Below, one piece after another: positions 55,626 through 64,000 of a stretch of 64,000 bases of DNA (within the stretch, counting starts at the first letter, position 1; each line of letters starts with the position of its first letter). Location: positions 1 through 64,000 of the forward strand of contig NTMA01000129.1 in the NCBI GenBank assembly GCA_002917075.1, written 5' to 3'. The position numbers and the translations under genes were made by a program. Under the pieces are notes generated by a model. The model saw only the letters and a list, made by a program, of their open reading frames with translations. It was not told the origin of the DNA and searched no databases. This DNA is from Hawksworthiomyces lignivorus. Lineage: Eukaryota; Ascomycota; Sordariomycetes; Ophiostomatales; Ophiostomataceae.

Positions 55626-58600
55626 ATGCCGAACATCTCCAATTACACCTCCGTCTTCCGGGTCCGCCTGGGCGACGATGGGGCAGCTAGCAACAGTGAC
55701 ATGAGTCATGCTGGCAGCGGCAGCAGCAGCTATCTAAACGGAGGCAGCAGCGCCACCACAGCTACAACAGCCATGTCTAACAACAGCGGTGCCGCCGCCG
55801 GACCCCCCATACGCCGGTCTCAGCCTCGCACCACCAAGGCCCGCCCTGTCGTGTCCTGCCACCTGTGCCGCATCCGAAAGCAGAAGTGCGACCGCCTGCT
55901 GCCGTGCGGCACCTGCTCACGCCGCGGCGACAGCGGGCTCTGCCGGTACGGTGGAGAAGGTGGTGTCGGGGCGGTGGGGGCGGCCAGCAGCGGGTCGTCC
56001 GCCACGTCAGCGGTGGCAGCAGCCATTGCTGCCGGTAGCAGCGCTGGGAGTGGTGGAAGCGGCAGCACTGTCCTGGCTGGAAGTGGCAGCGGTAGCGGCG
56101 GCTTGGGAGCCGCTGGACGGAAGCCGGCAGCAGCGCGACCCAGCGCTGGTGCTGGAGCGTCACCACCAGCAGGTGTTCGCCAGGAGGCGCAGCTGCGTCT
56201 GCAGCGGCTGGAGGAGCTGGTCAACGGGCTGGTGGCGCGGTCCGGAAGCGGTGGTAGCGGCACAGGCAGCAAAGCGGCTGCGGGCGCAACAACAGGGGCA
56301 GGAGGAGGAGCAGGAGTGGGGGTAGGCACACTGGCGTTTGGCGGGGCTTCAGCACCGCTAGCAGCAGGAGGAGGAGCAGCAGCCACAGCACCACCCATGC
56401 TATCACAGCAAGTCGCAGCAGCAGCAGCAGCAGCAGCAGCGCAGCCGCCGGTGCTGGCGGCAGACGGCCGAGATCATCGCTTCGACTGGACCTCGCCCAT
56501 CGGGCCGCCGCCGCAGCCGCCGCCGCCGGCCTCGATGGGACCCGTGGCGACCATGATTGGCGAGCCGCCATTTGTCGGAGCGACCAACTGGGCGGCCGTG
56601 CTCGACAGCATCCGCGACATCCAGAGCTACCTTGGCGAGCTGGGCGAGAGAGAGGCGGGGGCGCCGCAAGACGAGGGCGACCAGAGCAGCAGCGGACAGG
56701 TGGACGGAGAGGAAGAGATGGCTGGAGCGGAGGATGCGTCGCGTCCTCGGGATACGGAGACGCCGCTGCTGCCGATGTCGTGGGGGGGACCAAAAGCAGC
56801 AGCTGCTAAAACGACTGCGGCAGCTGCAGCCGCAGCTGCAGCACCGGCGACGGCGCACCGTCCCAAATCAACATTCATCCAGCACCTGCTGTCGCCGCCG
56901 CCGCCGCCGCCTGGCCCCGCAGCCCTCGAGCTCGCAGAGCCCGACAGCATCTTCGCGTCGGTGATCGCGGCGCCGGGCCTCGCGGGGGCGTCCAACGTGA
57001 TCCCGCCGGCGTCGTCCCGGGCCGCCATTCTCCAGAAGCCGCCGGTGCTCCCGCGGCACCTGGCAGAGGCGGTGGCGCAGCTGCCGGCGCGGGCAGACTG
57101 CGACCGGCTGCTGGCGGTGTACTTCCAGTCGAGCTACATGACGGGGCCGTTTGTGCACATGGGCCACTTCCAGCGGGCGTACTCGCGGTTCTGGAGCACG
57201 GGCAACCCGGCGGCGGCGCACGCGGCGTCGCCGCTGCTGTGGATCAGCATGCTGGCGTCGATCCTGAGCATCGGCGCAATGATCACGGGCGGGCGGCAGC
57301 TGGCCTGGACGATGGAGAACGAGCCGGTCGACCTGCCGTCTGGTCCGTACGTCGTCGCGGCCGACGTGGTGGCGGCCGGCGGGGCCGCGAGCGACGGCAG
57401 CAGCAGCAGCAGCAGCCGAGACGGTGGCGGCGGCTGCGGCAGTGGCGGAGGAGGCGGCGAGCAGCGGCGGCAGTACCAGGAGCAGCAGCAGCGCAAAAAG
57501 GCCGAGATTGCCAACGTGGACCTGCAGCTGGCGGACCACCTTCGGCGGCTGTCGACGCGCAGCCTGCTGGCGGGGGACTACCTGGCGGGGCGGCCGCTGG
57601 CGATCGAGGCGCTGCTGCTGAACGCGCACACGCGGCTGATCCAGAAGCGCGACGTGGACCCGACGGCGTGGGCGACGTTTGGGGTGGTGGTGCGGCTGGC
57701 GCAGCGCATGGGGTACCAGCAGGTGGACGCGGCGGGCGGGGGGCGGCACACGCTGCTGACGCCGTTTGAGAAGGAGCTGCGGCGGCGCGTGTGGTACTTT
57801 GTGGAGTCGTTTGACATGCTGTACAGCTTCCAGTTTGGCATGCCGACGGTGGTGCACGAGGACGAGACGGCCACGGACCTGCCGAGCAACCTGCGCGACG
57901 ACGACTTTGACGAGACGTCGCCCGTGCTGCCGCCGGCGCGCCCGCCCACCGACTTCACGCCGGCGCTGTACTTTTCCGTCAAGCTGGGCCGCATCCGCCT
58001 GCTGCGCAAGGTGCTGCGCTTTGCCGTGTGGCGCACGGACCGGCCGCTGGCCGACGGCCGCGCGTCGGCGTCGCCCGCCGAGCTGGCGGAGCAGGCGGCG
58101 GCCGACCGCGCCAAGACGGCGGCGCTCGCCGACGAGCTGCGCGAGGCGTACGCGGCGGTGCCGCCGTGCCTGCGGATGCCCACGCACATCCGCGACTGCC
58201 CCTTTAGCGACGCCAGCCACGACATCATGCACCGCCTGGCCATCGAGCTCATGCACCACAAGGCCATCTGCATCCTGTTCCGGCGCTCGCTGAGCGCTCG
58301 TGGCGGCACCAGCGGCGCCAGCGGTGGCGCCAGCAGTGGAGCACACGCCACAGGAGCAGCAGGAACAGCAGCGGCAGCAGACAGCGGCGGCGGCCGCTGC
58401 GGCCACAGCGACGACGAGCTGGCCGAGCAGCGCCAGGCCTGTCTCGTGTCGGCGCTGCGCATCCTGGACCTGCACACGGAGTTCGAGTGCGAGACGCGGC
58501 CCGCGCCCGGTGCGAGCGCGGTGGGCCGCAGCGAGGGCCGGGGCGGCGTAGCCGTAGCGGGCCCCTTTATGGCGGTGCGCGGCGGCGGCGGCGGCGGCGG

Positions 58601-59539
58601 CGGCGGCGTGGGCGGCGCCACCGCCGGCAACAGCATCGGCGGCCGCCTCGCCACAGATCGCTACATGCTCAGCACGCTGGCGCTGCACGACTTTCTGCTG
58701 GCGGCGACGATCCTGTGCCTGGACCTGATCGAGGACGGGCGGGCGGCCGCCGCGGCTGCGGCTGCCGCCGTCGCAGCCGGCGAAGGCTGTCCGCTGAGGC
58801 AGCAGCGGCAGCGGCAGCAGCAGCGGCAGCAGCAGCAGCAACAGCAACAGCAACAACAGCAGCCGGCTGACCCGGCGTCGGCGCCCTCGCCGCCGCCGCT
58901 GTACTACCCGCTGCTGGGAGGAGGCGAGCGCACGCTCGAAGACCGGGCGGCGGACCGCAGCGCCAAGATGGCGGCGCTGCGCACGGCGTACATGCTGTGG
59001 AACAAGCGGCGGCTGACATCGCGCGATGCGGCGCACGCGGCGCGCATCCTGGGCGCGATCGTGACGAAGCTGTCGGAGGGGACGGACGAGGACGGCGGCT
59101 GCGGCGTCGTCAGCGGACGGGAGGCGAGCGAGAGCCCGGCGGCCGCCAGCTCGCCTGTGGGCATCGTCTGGAACTCGGCGGCCACGGCCACTGCCACGGC
59201 CACGGCAAGCTCCCAGGAGAACACGCCGCCCAGCGCCAGCTCGCACTCGACGGCGGTCTCGGGGACCGTCTCCGCAGGCGGCCTCCCCGGGCTGCCGCCG
59301 CCGCCGTCGCACCTCAACTACGCCTACGACTGGGTGGAGCCGGGCCCCTTTGACGCGGTGCTCAACGACCCGATGAACGTGGACTGGGTGAGTGGTCCTT
59401 CTCTTCTCTTCTATTTCTTCTCTTGCAGTGCCCCTGCTAACAGAGACAGGGCATGGTCGACTCTTACCTGCTGGACCAGCAGCTGGAAGATCTCGGCGGC
59501 AACGTGTGGTCGGCCGATCTGATGGCGCTGGAGATGTGA
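55626..59539 (+). CDS. Large Zn2Cys6 transcription factor
   Basis: Two exons, 55626-59387 and 59450-59539, give 1283 aa. The 62-bp intron has GTGAGT and a CTAAC branch site 8 bases before the CAG acceptor; splicing gives DWGMVDSYLLDQQLEDLGG and an acidic C-terminus. The zinc cluster is near the N-terminus: Cys78, 81, 88, 94, 97, 106 (C-x2-C-x6-C-x5-C-x2-C-x8-C). The fungal transcription factor middle domain spans roughly 475-910, with YFQSSYMTGPFVHMGHFQRAY, LSTRSLLAGDYLAGRPLAIEALLLNAHTRL, WATFGVVVRLAQRMGYQQVD and RRRVWYFVESFDMLYSFQFGMP (about 719-740). Poly-Ala, poly-Gly, poly-Ser and poly-Gln inserts interrupt it and make the protein longer than most family members. I cannot assign a target pathway. 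It lies 1.2 kb downstream of another Zn2Cys6 gene and converges with APM3. Confidence 0.92.
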
Positions 59540-59834
59540 TCACGGGGGAGGCACTCGTAGGAGGGGGAGTTACGAAGCCCTGCGGGCATGCAATGACTTT
59601 ACGAATATAATTAAAAAGCAACAGAATATAGATGCGCACTCAGGGGCGCTTCGCATGAGGAATATCCTAGTTTCCTTTAATGTCTTGTAACATTTGCGTT
59701 CATATACGAACATGATATCATCTTCCGTTGTTCTTTTTTTTTTTTTTCCCCGAGACCCCGTCTACTATGCTTCCCTTTGTAACGTAAAAGATGCGCCTCT
59801 TTTTTTCCCAGAATGTCCCTCCCCCTTCCTCTCT

Positions 59835-61901
59835 CTAGCACCGCAGCTCGATGCCGCCCTTGCTGACCGTCAGGTACTTGACGCCCTTGAAGGGCTTGAC
59901 GCCGTCGCCGAGGCCGCGGCTGCGCTTTGTGTCGAGGACGATGCTATCGACGCGGATGCCGCTGGCCAGCCAGCCCTTGACGGCGAAGCTGACGGAGGCG
60001 GAGCTGGGCATGAGCAGGCGGTTGAGGGCGATCTTCTTGGCGGCCGCCGCGTCGGCGCTGCTGCCGCCGCTGCCGCCGCTGCCGTCGCCGCTGGCCGGCG
60101 AGCGCCGGCTGCGGTCGGGCTTGCCGTCCGACGCGGCCTGCGCGGTGGTCTGCTGGTACGGCTCGTCGTACGTGTACTCCTTGAAGCCGTAGTAGTCGTC
60201 GCGGGCGCCCGCGGGCGTCGTGCTTCCCTGGCTAGCTGCGTCGTCGTCAGCGTCGTCGTCGAGGCCGTCGCCTCCGCTGCTGCCGCCGCCGCTCTGGCGG
60301 TGCGGCCCCACGACGGTGCAGCGCAGGGAGAAATGGGCGACGCCGGCGGCGACGTCGCGGGCGGGGATGCTCCAGTCGAGGAGGCGGTCGCCCGGGCTGA
60401 AGACGGCGTCGCCGCGCGAGGGGCGGATCTCGAGCAGGTTGCGGACGTCGGCGGGCAGCGGCACGGCGACGCGGATGTCCTCGAGCAGGGGCGCGCCGGG
60501 CGAGCCCGGGTGGGGGGGGCCGCCGAGGCCACCGCCGCTCTCAGAAGAGCCACCGTGGCCGCCGCCGCCGCCGCCGCCGCCCTGGCGGCCAAAGGCAAAC
60601 GTGCGGTTGACGGCGACGCGCACCTCAAAGTCGGCGCCGACGGGGCCCAGGCCCGTCTGCACCTCGACGGCGACGGGCAGGCGCAGGTGGCTGCTGCTGC
60701 TGCTGCTCGCGGCGGCGCTCGCGGCCAGCGACGACGACGACGCCGACAGCTGCAGCGGTGGCAGCTCGCCGCCCAGCAGCAGGTCGACCTCGTAGGCGGC
60801 CAGCAGGAAGCGGCCGTCGGGCGGGACGAAGCTCAGCTCGCCCGGCCTCTCCTTCCAGCGGGCCAGGCGCACGCACGGGTGGAACACGGGCAGGGCCAGC
60901 ACGCGGCCCAGGTCGCTGCGGCGGCCCGACGGCCCCGCCAGCGTCAGCAAGATGTCCGGCACGCCCGACACCTTGCAGGTGAAGGCGACGGAGCCGTGCG
61001 CAAAAGCGGCCAGCGGCCGCCCCGACGGCGCCAGCGTCACCGCCAGCGACTCCACCACGTCGGCGTACATCTCGTTGGACGTGTGGCGCACGCCGGCGCG
61101 GCGCCACGGCAGCGCCGGGCCCGCGCGCTGCGCCAGCAGCGACGACGAGTATGCCGACGACGACGACGACGCGTGTGCCAGGCTGCCCAGCCCGCCCAGC
61201 CCGCCGCCAGCCGCCGCCGGCGAAGACGACAGCGACGACGACGACGACGCCGCCACCGCCGACGACAGCGCCGCCGCCGCCTTGCCCGGCAGCGTGATGC
61301 TGCCCAGAAGCTTGCCCACCAGGCCCTCGACCTCGACCAGGTCCTGCAGCGCGTTGCCCTCGGTGGTGCTGACGGTGCCGGCGTCGCACATCTCCGTCAG
61401 CAGCTGGGCCACCACGTCGCAGCTGCCCTCGATCTTGCCCGCCAGCAGCGGCGCCCCCAGAAACTCCTCCAGCGCGTCGGCCACGCGGTGCAGGAACTCG
61501 AGCGCCAGCAGCGGCTCCAGCTCAGACGTCGCCGTCAGCACGAACAGGAGGTTGCTGGCGTGCACCATACTGAAGACCAGCGTCGGCGGGCTGGTGTCGG
61601 GGATGTACACGAGGCTGGCTGGCGTCCTCCGTGGAGCGTGGGCCGAGGAGGAGGCGGACGAGGAGGAGCCCCCGGAGAACTGCTGCTGCTGTTGCTGCTG
61701 CTGCTGCTTCAGATACAGCGGGAGGAGATGGGCGGCCGAGAGTGGCCGCCCCGTGTAGGTGTGTGACAAGACAGGATTGCTAGACGGGGAATTGGTTTAG
61801 CTGATCTGCTGTCCCATTTCGTAGTCATATCAAATATCCGCCCGGTGGGGAACTCACTTGTGCTCATCGTAGATGTGCACTGCCTCTATTACACCGTCCA
61901 T
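59835..61901 (-). CDS. APM3: AP-3 complex mu subunit
   Basis: Two exons on the minus strand, 61901-61858 and 61779-59835, give 662 aa. The first exon encodes MDGVIEAVHIYDEHN, the conserved AP-3 mu start; the 78-bp intron has GTGAGT and TAG, and splicing gives DEHNNPVLSHTYTGRP. AP-3 carries cargo from the Golgi or endosome to the vacuole. The N-terminal longin part includes LVFSMVHASNLLFVLTATSELEPLLALEFLHRVADALEEFLG and runs to about residue 170 (TTEGNALQDLVE). The mu-homology domain begins after a Ser/Ala-rich linker at NEMYADVVESLAVTLAPSG (about 270) and includes VAFTCKVSGVPDILLTLAG, FHPCVRLARW and FVPPDGRFLLAAYEV, ending GVKYLTVSKGGIELRC. Poly-Gln, poly-Ser and poly-Gly inserts extend it beyond the usual 420-550 residues. 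The stop is 295 bp from that of the convergent regulator gene. Confidence 0.92.
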
Positions 61902-62421
61902 GGTGGTTGGTGATGGTCGGGCAGATCGCGAGCCATCGAGTGGGCAGAGAGAGAAAGGTGAAGACGTAATTTGGGCGATTTGGCACGCGGAAAGCAGCCC
62001 TGAATGCGAGCGCCTGTTAGTGCTCTCTGCCCCTCTAAGATAGAGCTATACCCCCCCACAACTCTCCCGAAAATCCCTCCTGAACCCCTGTCTCTTAGCG
62101 GCTGATAGCAGTCCGCCACAGAGCTATGATTATGCATGTAAACAGAAATTTAAGGAGTCAGGTTATGGGGTTTATCCATAGTATGAATACCTCCTAGTAC
62201 GATATTAAAATAATATGTACTTATCAGCTACTATTATGTACGAATGCGGGCGATTAAGACGGCGTTTTGTGGGGCTTGTCTACAGTATAACTACTACTGT
62301 ATACTAGAATATTCAAATTTTGAGACGACAAAGCGGAAGCGCAGAGCATCGCAAAGATCACGAGCCAACCGTCGTCAACCACATCTCCAACATCCTAACT
62401 CTCCGCCTCCGCCCAGCAACC
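61902..62421. promoter_or_regulatory. Divergent promoter, APM3 / DMAC1-like gene
   Basis: 520 bp between divergent start codons, AT-rich in the half next to the DMAC1-like gene (62140-62320). No other feature seen. Confidence 0.5.
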
Positions 62422-62791
62422 ATGGCCGGTGACAAGGTTCCCTCCCTCGCGTCGCTCGAGCGCCCTGAGAAATACCAGGACCTCCTCAAGGAGGACCGCG
62501 GCGACGACTGTCTGCCCTGTCGAGTCGTTGGTGGGTGATGAGAACTATCTTCTGTATATCTGTTATACCCTCTCTCCGCTCTTATTAACACGCATCCTCT
62601 CTCCTCCAGGCGGCGGTGCCTTCCTCGGTCTCGCAGCATATAGCTACGTCTCGGGCCACTCGCAGCTCGAGCAGCAGCGGCAGATCATCCTCCAGAGCAA
62701 GTCTCTCTTCGGCATGCGCAGCCGCCGTCTTGGTATCACAGGCCTCTCGCTCGGCCTGGCCTGGCTTGGACTATGGCGGCTATTCAAATAA
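62422..62791 (+). CDS. DMAC1/Dmo2-like mitochondrial membrane protein (DUF4536)
   Basis: Two exons, 62422-62530 and 62610-62791, give 96 aa. The intron has GTGGGT and CAG and a phase-1 glycine codon spans the junction. Features are the CLPC motif at about 32-35 followed by the first apolar helix (VVGGGAFLGLAAYSYVSG), a short polar loop with QLEQQRQIILQSKSLFG, and a second helix (LGITGLSLGLAWLGLWRLF). This CxxC plus two-helix pattern matches DUF4536 proteins such as yeast Dmo2 and human DMAC1, the latter linked to assembly of the distal membrane arm of complex I. The role in this fungus is inferred from the family. The ATG context CAACCATGG is good. Confidence 0.85.
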
Positions 62792-63668
62792 GAAAAAAAA
62801 TAAAAAAATAAAGTCAATGAGCACTCGCTTGCGAAAGAACACCGACTGAACTCTCCTCTCCTTCTACATGGCCTCCGTGCAGCCGCGAAGTCGCGTTTTC
62901 TCTCCAAGAGACACAAGGTCATAACCCGTCTTTCACCATATCACACCAACTAGTCGAATTTTTTGCAAATTAGTCGAGAGGTCTAAGAACGACCTAGCTG
63001 TGAAGAGCAGAGCCAGGTAGCTGTGGGGTCCAGGAAGCGTCAGAGATCTACACGCATCCAGATTGAAAGCCGTGAGCTCGCGCCCTTGCACGGAAACTGT
63101 ATCATATGTAACCGTAACCTGTATATAGTCATGCCATTCGAATGCTGGAATAATGAGATACATGAGCTTTGTGTATATGTCCATGGTCTGCTTCCAAGAG
63201 GCGGTAATAGTCGTTCGTTAGACCATACAGTGCCTCTTGAGCAGCCGGTCAATAGATTGTTAAGCAAGAGATATAAATAGCCTCAAATTCAAAGTAGCTA
63301 TAAAAATACAAGAGAGAATTTGGCGACACAGCAAGAAAGAATAATTCATTGTACTCGACAGCAACTGTGCTATTGTGAGCTGCTGCTTCAGTGGAGCTGA
63401 GCTATACAGCGGAGCTGATGCACAGTGCGCAGTGTGAGCAATCGAGCAGTCTTCTCCACTGTGACATACAATTGGCTCCAGAAAAAAAGTTTCAATAAGA
63501 CGAGCTCTGTATACAGGCGGATCTCAAACAAAGCCTGACCAGCAGCATTGAGAAGCTTCCTCGCCCTGTGATCTCATTTTATTTTTACATTTTTTTACAT
63601 GTTTCTCGTTTAAGAGCATAGGCACCTTGGAAAGAAGACATATAAAGAAGACCACTCGCTAAATTCTC
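62792..63668. other. Intergenic region upstream of RRP4
   Basis: AT-rich with no gene seen; T-run at about 63588-63596 close to the RRP4 leader. Confidence 0.5.
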
Positions 63669-64000
63669 ATGCCCATCACCATTCTGCCGCCGCTCAAGGC
63701 GGCGGCGACTCGTCCGCTGCCGTTGGCGCCTGCGGCCCGCAGCAGCGACGATGCCGACGACTTCGAGGACGATTCTTCTTCAAGTGATGGAGGTGCCGTA
63801 GCAGGAGCAGCAGCAGACGTTGGCCACCGGGCCAAGCGCCGCCGGGGCGGCGGACAGCACTACGAGATCGTCACTCCGGGCGAGGTCATCACCGACGACC
63901 CGCAGTGGATGCGGTAAGCATGGCCCTTCGCCTCCGTTTTCTTAACTTTCTTGCTGATATGCAACCAAAAAAAAAATAGCGGCCACGGAACGTACGCGGC
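63669..64000 (+). CDS. RRP4: Exosome subunit Rrp4 (5' part, runs off the window)
   Basis: Exons 63669-63913 and 63980 to the end; 88 codons are visible. The intron (GTAAGC to TAG, with an A-run before the acceptor) joins DDPQWM to RGHGTYA. Rrp4 (EXOSC2) is one of the three S1/KH cap proteins of the RNA exosome, acting in nucleus and cytoplasm. The visible part is the N-terminal segment: MPITILPP, an Ala/Asp/Ser-rich insert, a basic KRRRGG patch, and the family signature VTPGEVITDDPQWMRGHGTY at about 68-87. The S1 and KH domains would lie beyond the window. Confidence 0.9.

Noticed and set aside
56868..59639. A 923-codon open frame on the minus strand
   Set aside because: It is antisense to the large Zn2Cys6 gene, Arg/His/Gln-rich and an effect of high GC at third positions.
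59694..61766. A 690-codon open frame on the plus strand
   Set aside because: Antisense shadow of APM3, with composition typical of GC-rich opposite strands.

Overview
This window looks like nuclear DNA of a filamentous ascomycete (Pezizomycotina). The evidence is short GT-AG introns (about 60-140 bp) with pyrimidine-rich acceptors, very GC-rich exons beside AT- and pyrimidine-rich flanks, two Zn2Cys6 regulators, a Clr5-domain protein, a Pho85-type PSTAIRE kinase and many homopeptide runs (Ala, Ser, Gly, Gln, Asp/Glu). I see no bacterial, viral, rRNA, tRNA or CRISPR signal. I cannot name the genus; an Eurotiomycete-like fungus is only a guess.

Layout. 0-4 kb: a UPF0047/YjbQ enzyme converges with CFIm25, a pre-mRNA 3'-end processing factor. 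6.6-9.6 kb: a 1015-residue disordered acidic protein with a possible PP1-docking motif. 11.2-12.4 kb: a PHO85-type CDK. 12.4-18.2 kb: a less GC-rich accessory island with a broken reading frame, an unrecognised membrane-active-looking protein and a short Clr5-domain protein. 18.7-20.6 kb: SAGA subunit Sgf73, whose coding-like frame runs past its stop. 22.5-24.4 kb: a divergent mitochondrial-carrier-like protein with a long proline-rich tail, convergent with a NOSIP-type RING protein. 26.9-34.6 kb: mitochondrial malonyl-CoA:ACP transacylase, a p24 cargo receptor and Swc4/DMAP1.

34.6-51.6 kb is about 17 kb with no gene I can support. It holds a cluster of MADS-box-like TAAAAATAG sites, microsatellites, homopolymer tracts and a long polypyrimidine block. 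The block lies just upstream of a two-module gene at 51.6-54.4 kb, a Zn2Cys6 DNA-binding domain fused to a maltose-acetyltransferase-like left-handed beta-helix. A second, very large Zn2Cys6 regulator follows at 55.6-59.5 kb. The window ends with AP-3 mu, a DMAC1/Dmo2-like mitochondrial protein and the first exons of the exosome subunit Rrp4.

Most recognised genes are single-copy housekeeping functions in chromatin and transcription (Sgf73, Swc4), RNA processing (CFIm25, Rrp4), trafficking (p24, AP-3 mu) and mitochondria (Mct1, DMAC1-like, carrier-like). They do not form one pathway or gene cluster. The most unusual parts are the gene-poor block leading into the Zn2Cys6/beta-helix fusion, the in-frame coding-like extension after SGF73, and the 12.4-18 kb island. 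Exon coordinates are given inside each entry; they come from reading splice sites and family conservation, not from transcript data.
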